Shown here in pieces: positions 33,670 through 44,314 of a DNA stretch of 64,000 nt (the stretch's first letter is position 1; each line of letters begins with the position of its first letter). The notes under the pieces were generated by a model. It was not told the DNA's origin and ran no database searches. It worked only from the letters and a program-made list of their open reading frames with translations. The stretch comes from Euglena gracilis (taxonomy: Eukaryota > Euglenida > Euglenophyceae > Euglenales). Position numbers and translations under genes: made by a program. Location of the stretch: assembly GCA_039621445.1 (NCBI GenBank), contig CP154955.1:31044527-31108526 (forward strand), read 5' to 3'.

Positions 33670-36600
33670 AAACGCCATATGACCATAATGACCATGACGC
33701 CGGCGCGGGCTGGGAGCCTTTCAGTGAGTGGCAATACAGCACCGCCACGTTCTTGAACGTGGGCTCCGTGAGGCGTACCTTGCGGTGGAAGTTCTGCACG
33801 ACGCTCCACGCGGTGGGCAGCGCCCGGGGGAGCCCAACGCGGTGCGTCAGCACGCGGGGCCGCGGGTGGGACGCGAGGAACCAGAGCGGCGGCGCCATCG
33901 GACATCATCCCAGGGAAGGCAATTTCTCAGAGGAGAGAGTCAATGCACACAGGCAGGAGGCCCTCTATCGCCCCCCGTTAGCCGTTTTGGCTGCCGACAC
34001 GCCTGGCCCGTGTTCCGGTGCGCTGTTGCGGCCCAAAATGGCCATTTTGGGGTGTTTTTTTTGGCTGTTTTTTTGGGTCAAAAAATCGATTTCCCCCAAA
34101 ATATCTCGAAAATGAAGCAAAATCAAAGGAAATGTCCGGAGAGCAAAATTGAAGCCCTTGGAACGCCCTATCTACCAGTGTTTTGATTTCCCCGCATCTC
34201 CTCGCCTAGCCCGAAATATGGCCGATTTACGGCCCAAAACAGTGCAAAAGGCCTGTCCTTAGCCATTTTTGGCTCTGTTGGGGGCAAAAAAAATCAAATT
34301 TTCTAAAATTTCTCAAAAATGATGGGGAATTAAAAGAAATTTCTGCAGACCTAAATTGAAGCCCTTAAAACCCTCTATCTAACGGTACTTTGGTTTCCCC
34401 GCAACTCCCCGCGTAGCCAGAGTTACGACGAGTTTTGGCCTGTTTTGACTTTGCCATTTACAGGCATTTTTGGTCAAAAAAATCGAAAAAAATCGGAATT
34501 TTTTTTGGCCAGAAACGATGTTTTTTTGTCCTCCCGGACCCGGAAAACTGTTTTGAGCCGAAAATGAGCGTTTTTTCGACCCACCAGCACCCCGTTTTGG
34601 GCCGCCAACCCATTACATTTCGTCAGTGGGACACTTCCGGAAATAATGTACGTTTTCTCGAGATATTTTCGAAAAATCGATTTTTTGACCGATTTTTGGA
34701 TCCGGCAAAATGACAAAGTCGGAAGGGGGCGGGCGGGCCAATCCTGCCCAGTTTGGACCCCTTCGCGCGTGAATAACTCGGGCCTGGCAGGGAGTTGGGG
34801 GCCAAACGAAGGTGATTCGGAAAGTAGAAATCCAGTTGCAGGCGACTGTAAAAAAATTCCGGGAACCAGGCTGGGATCATGGTGATAATCCGCCGGTTCT
34901 CCTGGTGGCCCCGACCTGGGGGGGGGGGAGGGGGGTTCGACCCCCCCCCTTTTCCCTGGTGTAAGCTTCGCTTATACCCATAAAGGGATAAGAGCTCAGC
35001 GACCCCCCCCCCCTAATAGGCTAATTGGCTTCCTGGACAAGACTGACCAATTTTGGCAAGGCCACAAAAAGGGCTCGTTTCAAAAACCTTAAAATATTCC
35101 CGACAGGAAGAAGGCATGGCCAATCTAGCCAGACAAAAAAATGACCAATTTTGCACAGGTAAATAAATTAGGGGGTAGGGGTCCTCCCCTGATTGTCCCC
35201 CCCCCCTATTGGCTAATTTGGGTCTGAAGGAGCCCGGGCATTAGCCAAATAGAAGGGAAAATGGGTCGAAAAATCCCAAAAAAACAAAAAAAATTATTGC
35301 CCGAAACGATGTTTTTTGGCCTCCCGGATCCGGAAAAGCTGTTTTTTGAGCCGAAAATGGGCGTTTTTGGCCCCGAAACCCATGCACTTTCGGTCAGTTC
35401 TGGGTCAAAAAAGTCGAAAAATCCAAGAAAAGGGGTATGGGGTGTATTGGGGGGGGGAGTCAAAATTACTGTAAAATCACTGAAAGTTGCCGTAAATTGC
35501 AGGTCTTTGTAAATGCTGGTCTTTTTGGCCTTCCATTACTTGCAAGTCCCATTAAGAGCTCAGCACTATTCAAAACCTGGTCAAATAGGGGGGGGTGAGG
35601 GTAAACACAAAATTGCAAATACAGAAACCTCCTTTGGTACCCTTAACAAGAACACAAACATTCTGCTGTTGGAACTACGGTAATTCATCAATTTCAAAAG
35701 CAAAAACTGCACAAGAATGTCTCAAAAACACTGCAGAAATTGCAAAAGAGGTGAATTCCCTTCCCTGAAAAAGGCATTCTCCCCCACAACTGAATGCCAT
35801 TCTCTTATGACTGAAAAAGACAACTTCCCGAATTACTTCGACCGGGATACGACCCAGTTTCATGATCAGCATCTCCAACAGGCTTCTACTCGGGGGGGGG
35901 GGGCATGGGGGTACAGAGGGGCGGGGATACTCGGGCTGGTGGCGGTGGACGACTTCTGCTGCGAGGTCGGTGCATCGTCAGAGGTGGTGCCCGCCGCCGG
36001 AGGAGCAGACTGAGGCATGGGGGCCTCCGCCGCGTCGTCCAGCGACTCCTCCGACGTAAGCGGGGTGGGCCGCCCTGTCAACGAGACCCCGGCCAGGAGT
36101 GGGGGACACCCCACAGTGATCAACAAAGACAGCAACCCCCCCAAACCCACCCCCAAACCGAAAGAGGTTTAAACAGCCAAATAAGAAGCCCCCCCCAAGA
36201 ACATAACAGGAAACACACAGGGGCGTAACTGAGGCCTTTGCCCTGAAGCCCTTTGGGCACCTCTCAAATCAACAAATTTGTGATCTGAACACAACACTTT
36301 ACAGGGGGGGGGGAACAATGAAATCGGATCAAAATCACCCCGGACAATGTTCACCGAAGAAGCTGGACTTCCGTGAAACCCTATATTCTCAGCACTAGGC
36401 CTCTTTTGAAGACCCCAGGCCAGGGGGAGGGGGTCCCCCCCACCCCAGCGGCGATGGACCCCTCCCCCCAAAAATTGTATGTCCATTTCCCCCCCAAAAA
36501 ATAGCGGTTCGCGCCGAAACCCATACCTGGGCTTCTGGCCCAGGAAGAAGCCCCTGTGGAAGCAAGGGGGTCTGACCCAAACCCATCCACCCAGGGGGGG

Positions 36601-39600
36601 GGGGGGTGTTCTGACTTAAAAAGAAGCCTCCTCGGCACTTTTGGTGGTCAAAAAAGGGGGAAATGCCAAAAAATCCATTCATCATTTCGGGGTTTGAATG
36701 AAATTAGGCCAATCTTCAACGTATAGATTTAAAGCCATATGCACGAAGGAAGCAACCTGGCAGGTATTAGAAAAAGGAAATAATGCACATTTGTGGCTTT
36801 TGTTGACTTCAGAAAGTTTTGACCATGAAACACACCACACCTCACATACATACATGTATGCATGCATGCATGCATGCATGCATCCATCCATCCATTCATG
36901 CATGCATGCATGCATACAGACATACGTACATACATACATACATCCATCCATCCATCCATCCATCCATCCATCCATCCATCCATACATACATACCCTCCCC
37001 CCCCTATGTCCAACGACCAGTAACCTCTGTCCTCCGACCGGGGGGGTGGTCGTTGGACATAAGGTAGTGACCAAAAAGGTGTCCTCTGACCGGGGGGGGT
37101 GGTCGTTGGACAAGGGGTCAAAAAAAATGTTGGCGGGTAATCGGGACCCAACCCCCCAAATAAGGTCAAACTTTCCCTTCCAGCGCTTTGCACCGAAAAT
37201 TTTGGGCAATTTTGACAAATTTTTGTCCAAAAAGTGTCAAAAAAGGCATTTGGGCCAATTTTTGACCAATTTGGGGCACAAAAACTTTCGGCCCGGCGCT
37301 TCGCGCCGGGACCAAAATTTTCGCCAAACCTCCAAAAAGGTGTCCTCTGACCGGGGGGGTGGTCGTTGGACATAGGGGGGTCGTTGGACATAGGGGGGGG
37401 GGGTACATACATACATACATGCTTGCATGCATGCATACATGTATGCATACGTATGTACGCACATACATGCATGCATGCGTGCATACATTCATTTGTGAGT
37501 AAACCCCCCCAAATGAATTCACCAGTGCGCACTTTTAGAACAAATTTTGGGATCTCAGAAGTGTGCACTTACTTGGACAGTAAACCAAAACTGCGAAAAA
37601 TGGGACAAAACTGCCCAAAATGGGCAAATGGGCCAAGCTGATCAAAAGATCGGCCAAATTGACCAAAGATGACCAAAACCAGTCCTGGATGGCCCAAAAT
37701 TGCCCAAAGGAATCGCCAAAAATGGTTGACTTTGCAGCAGGCACCATCTCACTTGGGTGATGCGCACTTTTAGGAAATGTGCACAATTAGGACGGTGCGC
37801 GGTCAGTGGGTGGGTGGGGGTCAATTAATAATGCGCTTCAGACAGCCCACATGTCACACACTTTGAATAAATAAAGGATAAACAACACTTACTCATACCC
37901 TGCCCCCCTATGTCCAATGACCGGTAACCTCTGTCCTCTGACCAGGGGGGGGGGGCGGTCGTTGGACATAGGGTACTGACCAAAAAGGTGTCCTCTGGCC
38001 GGGGGGGGGGGGTGGTCGTTGGACACGGGGTCGGGGAAAAAAAAAAGCTTGCCGAAACCCCCCCAAACAGGTCAAATTTTCCTTCCGGCGCTTCGCGCAC
38101 CCATTGCCAGCCCTGTTAACAAATATTTACTCAAATAGCACCCAAAACTGACATCCTTGGACGATGGGCTGCGGGGTAGAGAACAAGGGCGGAAGAAAAG
38201 CCTTTCAGGGCTGGAAAACCTCTGGTTTTCACACACCTGCAAAAAAAAACATCAAACCTCCGAAAAGGTGTCCTTTGACTGGGGGGGGGGTGGTCGTTGG
38301 ACATAGGGGGGTCGTTGGACATAGGGGAGGGGGGTAAGAAATAATAAATATAAAATACTGGGGTTGGCACCTGAGAGGGCCCTCGGGCCTGCGCAGCAGC
38401 AGCAGCTTCCGGCGGGCAAGGCCGCCCAGCTTGGACAGCTTCGCCGGGGAGGAGGCGAAGTCCCACAACGCGTCCAGGGCGGAGCCACTGCCCCAGAAGG
38501 CCCCGCCGGACCGCGGGCTGCGCGGCGTCAACGGGAACTCCGCCGCACCCCCCGGCCAACACGGGCGGTGGGGCCCGGGAATCATTCGGAGGGAGTCGAT
38601 CCGAGGCCAACGACGTGTCGTGCACAATGTGGTTGATCCATCACACAGAGGTCTTGCCATCAGTTCCTTGTCTGCCATGTGTTGCAGAGACATTTGCTGC
38701 CAGTGCGTTTGGGGAAGAAATCACCAAATGTGTGGTGGGGCGTTTTTCTCAAAGGCTATGTGGCCTGGAAATGGTGCATGACTCTATTTGAAGCACCCAT
38801 CACCGGAAAATCTTGCCACCTCCCTTGTGTTTTGGACAGTGAACCCTCCCTGTTTGGAGAGGAACCTTGGCTGTATTTAGGCCGGCTCTCTGGTCAGAGG
38901 CGAATGTCGATGGTGGTTGGACAATGGTGGTGGGACAGCGGGTGTGGATTGCATTCAAAAGAGCCGCTGGAAGGAGGAGCAACTTTGACGCTGCATTTTC
39001 CCGGTGTAAAATGCTGGCAAACACCTCCAGACACATATTCTTTTGGGGCTGTCGTTGGAATTTGCCAACAGTTGTTGAACCTGCACACCCTAAAATTGGT
39101 CCTCCCTGCCAAACGACAAATAATATTCGTCACCGACAGGGGGGGGGTGTTGAAAAAGCAAACAAATATTCCTCTGAAACCGGAGGGATTTTTGCCCATC
39201 TTGCTCGAAAAAACAAGACTTCTTCCTTGTTCTATATTTTCTTCGATGAAAGTTAAAAGAAACTGGTCTCACGGGAATGCCAACAAAGACATTGTCTCCT
39301 TCTGCAACATCACAACGGCAGCTGTGATGTTGCCAACAACTGCAAAAGAGAAGCTGGAAATGACAGAGCATGTCTAAAAAAATTGAAGCAATCAAACAAA
39401 AAGAAAATCAAAACTTTGCACATTTATTGGGTGTTTTGGGATGTATGGGCCACACATATGATGGGCAGGTAAGAGCAGAAACCCACACACAAAAAAAAGC
39501 AGAACCCTCAGATGGAGGTGGCCAGCAGGAACCGTCTAATCCACATCATGACCTCCCCATCGAACACCTTCCCTGGTCTGCCGGGGGGTGGCCCAGCTCC

Positions 39601-41042
39601 CTCAGCCGCTGCCGCAGGCCGACCAAGCGGGCCGCCAGCTGCAGGGCCGGCTGCACCACCAGCAGGTACAGCAGCCGCTTCGCCTTCTCCACAAACATCG
39701 CGAATGGGGTGCCGTCCCGCCACCGTTGGGTGCCGAGCGCCGGGCGACCCACCGACTGCGGAGCCTCGTGCGTTTGGGCAAGCTGATTTGTCGGGTGAAA
39801 CCTCGAAATTTCGTGAAACTTCGGTACAACTCCACACTGAGCCCCCCCCCCCCCCGCGTCACTCAGCATTGTTCAGCCCACAGCCAACCTCAAAATGCCA
39901 TGAGGGGGGTGGGATGACTGTGTTCCGTCGCTTAGGCGCGCGCGCCTGCGGACTGTGCTTGGCTCAGGACCGCTCCTCCTATCCTATCTCCTTGCATGCC
40001 TTCACATCAAATTCAACAATTCAATCCTGGGAGAGGCAAATGCACATCAGCATTTGCACGGCTGTGACCATCTGAGAGACAGCGCAGGGAGACATGGAGA
40101 CGAAACCTGAGAGGGCGGCCCCAGCCCAGCGGCTGATGGTGGCGACAGAGGAGCCCTGGCGGAACACCAGGATGCGGTCCGACCACGGTGGCATGTGCTC
40201 CCGCAGCCGCGGGTGCCGCCCGAGGAACCGGCCGAGCACCCGGCCGTCGTAGCCCCACCACACACCCCCCCCCCCCCCCCCCCCCCCCCCCCCAGCGCCC
40301 CACGGCCCCACTTGCATGCCAGACCCGCCAGACCACATTGCAGAAGGTTTGACAACAGCACGGAGAAATGACTGAACTGTTGTTTGGATCCCAATGGCAC
40401 CTACAGCACCGAGCCTGGGGATGGTGTTTTCTCTGGCAGGGTAAAGAAAAAAGACTTGGAACTTGTTACTTTCAAAGAAGGGCTTCATCAGGCTCAGCAC
40501 CAAACGATCCTCATGTTGCTCTCGCATTGGCGCCATTCAAGTGGAGCAGCAGCTCCAGTCAACTGTAACAGGGAGGCCGAACATAAAGCTCTCTGTTGCT
40601 CGCGAGCACCCCCACAGTGTACACAGATTCGGAATAAAGGCATTCAAAGGCTTGTGATTTGATGCTTCAACTGGGGCTCTTTTGTGTAGACAGACAAGAG
40701 TCGGCGTGGAAAAAGAAACTCTGGACAAGATCATTGGTGAATGATAGATCTTGTCCTGTGAAAGAGCGGGTCGTTGATATGTATGATACACCCCCGAGCC
40801 GGCCAGACAAAAATTCACCCAATATTTGGTGCCATTGCAGTACTGTCGCCGTATGACACAACGGCTGGCCTTGCAGCCTGTGGGATGTGAGATGCTCGGC
40901 TGCGGCGATCTCCCACTCCCCGCGGCTCACAGCGCAGTAGTCGGCAGCCCGGAGGACCTGGCAGAACTGCTCCACAAATTGGGTCTGAATCTCCTCCAGC
41001 TCCGCGCCGCGCCCGTCCTGCCGCATCAGGCGGCAGATATTG
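28845..41042 (-). CDS. DUF3754 (TMEM143-like) membrane protein
   Basis: At least eleven exons on the minus strand follow the DUF3754 order. 40,863-41,042: F-V-E-Q-F-C-Q-V-L-R-A-A-D-Y. 40,107 to about 40,258: W-S-D-R-I-L-V-F-R-Q-G. 39,568-39,755: F-A-M-F-V-E-K-A-K-R-L-L-Y. 38,371 to about 38,610 and 35,931-36,074: linker-like, Ser/Pro/acidic. 33,738 to about 33,900: V-R-L-T-E-P-T-F-K-N-V-A-V-L-Y. 32,672 to about 32,880: I-H-I-K-L-F-R-D-I-P-M-A-D-L-E-V. 32,113-32,252: hydrophobic L-R-V-P-L-L-P-A-W-L-W-V then G-S-G-V-G-A-S. 31,052-31,155: Q-R-A-K-V-K-M-E-R-E-I-H. About 30,690-30,870: L-R-E-M-L-L-A-Y-T-Y. 29,369 to about 29,505: T-T-D-F-N-V-G-N-A. 28,845-29,039: K-L-E-Q-H-G-V-V, then stop. The family is organelle- or membrane-associated with no settled function. 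The true start lies upstream of 41,042 and was not found. Confidence 0.85.
29690..30435. repeat. 43-bp hairpin satellite cluster 3 with an embedded 77-bp triplicate
   Basis: Left part 29,690-29,765 (GTAGGAGGATGC, GCATCCTCGAGCGTCGCTCG). Three tandem copies of about 77 bp at 29,833-30,062 (each AAATCCCTTCTGTTGCTC to GTTTCCAAGTCGTTTC). Then at 30,121-30,290 four 43-bp units, one every 43 bases (starts 30,121, 30,164, 30,207, 30,250), of CGAGGATGCTCGAAAACATC. It closes at 30,425 with CATCCTCCTACGG. It lies inside a DUF3754 intron. Confidence 0.85.
32880..32946. repeat. (TG)n microsatellite abutting a DUF3754 exon
   Basis: About 30 TG units directly upstream (minus strand) of the exon that carries the D-I-P-M-A-D-L-E block. 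A second CA tract at 33,635-33,668 lies about 70 bases past the donor side of the next upstream exon. Confidence 0.95.
33920..35925. other. DUF3754 intron, no other content
   Basis: Mixed, moderately AT-rich sequence between the exons at 33,738-33,900 and 35,931-36,074. Short phrases recur imperfectly (AAATCGATTTT, CCGAAACGATGTTTTT at about 34,510 and 35,300; CCGAAAATG at 34,557 and 35,352), suggesting an old internal duplication. No gene is seen. Confidence 0.55.
36843..36990. repeat. CATA / CATG / CATC tetranucleotide array
   Basis: ATGC units about 36,855-36,882, CATC units, ATGC again about 36,897-36,915, CATA units, then about ten CATC units to 36,980. A related array lies at 37,396-37,492. 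Confidence 0.95.
37015..38335. repeat. Dispersed GGTGTCCTCTGACCGGGG...GTCGTTGGACA repeat
   Basis: Copies of a unit of about 45 bp (AAAAAGGTGTCCTCTGACC, a G run, GGTGGTCGTTGGACA) occur at about 37,072, 37,336, 37,985 and 38,265, with partial copies at 37,020 and 37,920. GTCGTTGGACA also occurs near 27,622. All copies here are in intron between DUF3754 exons. Confidence 0.7.
38620..39560. other. DUF3754 intron, no other content
   Basis: Unique sequence of balanced composition between the exons ending near 38,610 and starting at 39,568. Open frames on both strands lack GC3 codon bias and show no domain. Confidence 0.5.
40262..40293. repeat. Poly-C run
   Basis: About 30 consecutive C, poly-G on the coding strand, just upstream (minus strand) of the DUF3754 exon starting Y-D-G-R-V-L-G-R-F. 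There is no AG between the run and that exon. Confidence 0.9.
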
Positions 41043-41799
41043 CTGGCCAACAAAGGGGTGGTAGTGCACCAGCCAGGGTACCCGCCCGCCTGGAGGTTAT
41101 GGGAGTTTGGGATCATGGGACCCATTTCTCCTTGTGTCTGGAGTGTATGTGTTGCATTGTCCACCCCGTCGAGTAGGCTATTTGTCTGGCAGCTCCTGGC
41201 GCCGACCCGCCAAAAAATTTATGACTCGTTGCCAAGCAGAAAATCGTGGCTGGACCTGCACTCCTCCGTGTCTCACAAACCACAACGTGACAGACAAGAG
41301 GGACAATTTGGGGGAGTACACTGCCCTTTCAGGGAAGGGGTTCAGTGGTAATGACCAAGAGTGCCATCCAAACCAGATGTGCTTCATGAGACGAGAGTGC
41401 TGGCGGACACAGGGGACCAACCAAATCTGGGATAACCCTTTTGGTATTGAGCAGCGGGTGAAGACAATGGTGGTCACCAATGCGGAGTCGCAACAATACC
41501 TGCTCTGCTGTCGAATGCGCTGCGTACGGCAAAGAACTCCAGTCCGATAAAGCTAATTGACATTTCCAGGTACACATGCCTGTCAGCACAAACAACACAT
41601 GAACACATATCGCATATGAGATTGGTCCCACAGGCGGGTGGAAATGTCCTGACACATCAAAACGTACATCAAGTTGATGAGTGGCAGGGCAGGAGTAGTC
41701 CGTCATCGTGGTCGGCTGAGGGGGATAGGGGTGGCGCATGGAGGTCCTGCCCGGCTGCCCGGCCACCGACGGGGAGCAGAGGCGGTACGCGTGGCTCAC

Positions 41800-42922
41800 C
41801 CCGTTGGCCAGGGTGGTGGCCTCGAAGCGGAGGATCATCGCCCCCAAGCACCCACAGCCTGGGCTGGGACACAACAACCCGGGGAATGCAAGGGTGGGGG
41901 CGGAGGTGCTTGGCCCCCACCACCTGCGCGAAGCTCTGCAGCGCCTGCTTCTCCTGCGGCGTGTCGAACTTTGGGGTCGGGGGACTGTTGGAAGGGCACC
42001 CCAACTCCCCGGGTGGTGGTCCTTGGAGGGGAGGGGACCTCTCGCCTGGGGCCGCCCTGCCAAGGGCAACAAGGTGGGGGGTGTTGAGCCCAAGGCACAT
42101 CCAAGCACCACAAGACGCAGGGGAATTTGGTGGCATTTGGACTTACCTGCCCACTTTCCGGGTGAAACTGTCAAAACTGTCCCAGGGGACGAACCCAATG
42201 TACCTGATGGAGGGGTCCAAAAGCACCACACCCAGTCCCAAGGGGGGAGGCCAAAGATAAAACAGCCGCCCATCCGACAGGCACAGGTCGAGGACCTCTG
42301 TGACGGAGCAGTCGATGCCGTGGCCCGGCGGCATTTGGATAACCCCCTGGCCCTTGTTGAGGTCATGGCCCGTCGGAGGGACAGGGGGGTGTGAGCGCGC
42401 CTAAGCGATGGAAGACAGTCATCACCCCTCTTCGGGGCCTATGAAGACAGGTTGGCGGGTACAGAAGATAAACGACACTTTCCCAGGAGGAGAGTTTCCC
42501 GGGGGTTGGGGGAGGGGTTCAGTTGGTGACAACTTCTGGGGGGGGGGGTCCCGTGGATTATCCAACACAGCAAGTCTGCCGGTGTGGGCCTACGGCGACA
42601 ACTTCCCCTGGGGGGGGGGGTGCCTTGCTTGGACTGCCCCTGGGGAAGGGGTGCCGTGGACCCCAAAAAGCCAAGGATGTTCATCCAGCCATCCAAGAAA
42701 CCGGGTTCTGCACAAACACTGGCGACTGCTGGACAAATGCGCCCAACGGACAACCGACGGCATTGTCTGTTGGGCGGGCCCCCACCACGCCCACCCGCCC
42801 CTGGGCAGCGCGGCCATCGTCTCGGCGAGGGGCGGCCAGTCGCGCTCCACGGAGCAGTCGCAGCCCATGGGGCAGCGGGCCGGGCCGGCGGGCGGCGGCG
42901 GGGCGGCGGCGCATGAACCGGC
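41800..42922 (-). CDS. Unidentified gene, four exons seen
   Basis: Exons with GC3-rich codons and plausible borders: 42,795-42,922 (C-D-C-S-V-E-R-D-W-P-P-L-A-E-T), 42,147-42,346 (G-I-D-C-S-V-T-E-V-L-D-L-C, L-L-D-P-S-I-R-Y-I-G-F-V-P; clear GTAAGT donor), 41,924-41,968 (F-D-T-P-Q-E-K-Q-A-L-Q-S-F-A-Q) and 41,800-41,858 (M-I-L-R-F-E-A-T-T-L-A-N-G). D-C-S-V occurs in both of the first two. Family not recognised. These could also be the missing 5' exons of the DUF3754 gene, but the phase at 41,800/41,042 does not match, so another exon would be needed. Confidence 0.55.
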
Positions 42923-43072
42923 CTGCGGCGCGGGGACGGCGGCGGTGAGGGTCACCGCAGGAGTGCAGGGGGGCCGGGGGTGTGGGTGGCGGGAGGGAAA
43001 TAACAATTTGTTTGGCGTCACGGGGCGAGACCACGACCAGTCCCCGGGAGAAAGGACGGGAGGGACGCTATT

Positions 43073-43098
43073 CTTAGACGGCCGGGAATGCACTTTTC
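43073..43098 (+). repeat. Left terminal inverted repeat of the 9.3-kb element
   Basis: Begins CTTAGACGGCCGGG and ends GCACTTTTC. Identical over 26 bases to the reverse complement of the right end; similarity ends after base 26. Preceded by CTATT. Confidence 0.9.
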
Positions 43099-44314
43099 TT
43101 GTGTAGTCACAAACTTATGACAGTTTTAGTGAAAATGCGCATCCGCGCATTTTGGACGCGGAGTGCGCAGGTGCGCATTCCGGACCTGTCGCGTGCGCTT
43201 TGAAACCCACATGCAAATCGCGTAATGGGAAGGCTCTAATATTTTGATGCGTTTTGAATGCTTGTTTTTCTTTTTCACAGAGTGTTCTGTATCGCATTTG
43301 ACTGTGAAGAAGATTGTGAGGTGACTGCCCCCTGACGTCAGCTACACCCTCGCACCCCGCCGAGGCAGCAGTATTGCGGGATTGTCGAGATCCGAATTGG
43401 GGTGGTCTGGATGGAAACGGGGTGGTGGTGTGTGGGGTCGGGAACACCATGTACGGGTGTAGGTCATCTTTTTCTTATTGGAAGGTTCTAATTGGACCGG
43501 TGAGTGTGAGTGCCAGAGGGGATGCGACCCGGGTGGACGTGTGGGTGTTTGCTTGACCGTGTGACAGATCCGACTGGTCTGAATGCGCGGACGCGCATTC
43601 AGACCAGTGAGTTGAAGAATGCGCACCTGCGCAATTGAGGGTGTCCGAATGGATTTTTGTCTCTCCCCCCCTGCCTTCTGGGCTGGTACACGGGTACCGA
43701 TGTGTCACTGGGTGGTGGTGGTGGTTGCTCCCTTCTGAGGCGTGAAGGACTGATTTCCAGTCAGTCTTGTGATTTGTCGGTCCAGTGTTTGGTACGGGGG
43801 TGTGTCACACGCTTACCTGGCGATTGTGTTCCTTTGGTCCTTTTGCAGTTGAGTGTGGTTTTGAACTGTGAGTCAGTCACTCCCCGCAGCTGATGAACGG
43901 AGCGGGCACGCACGATTGCTTGATCCACTGTTGTCACACCGTCAAACACCTGGCTTGACGGTGTGCTGATTGACTGTTAACGTTGTTTTCAGCTGGCCGT
44001 CAGAACCCACAGACAGACAGGCTGCGGTTATCAGAACACACAGTGAGACGACCTCAGACGGGCTACCAGTTCGTTACACAATGTACGGATGAATGCGCAG
44101 GTGCGCATACATGCGTACATTGTGTATTCTGTGCCTTTTTCAGTTAAAGACTGAACGATGAATGCGCACCTGCGCATTGTAGAGAAGTTTTGCGGTAGTG
44201 CGTTTCGATCAGTTTGTACCTCGTTTTTCTAATGTTTGTTTTTCCTTTGACTGCTGTCTTTCTCGGCTTTTCTCGTCACTCGGCAGTCCCTACACCCCAC
44301 CTCAGCATCCCCCA

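Noticed and set aside
36698-37375. Ile-His-Pro-Ser repeat frames near the CATC array
   Set aside because: Translation of tetranucleotide repeats inside an intron.
42408-43106. 232-codon plus-strand frame before the 9.3-kb element
   Set aside because: It lies opposite a minus-strand exon with better codon use and consists largely of Gly/Arg read from G runs.
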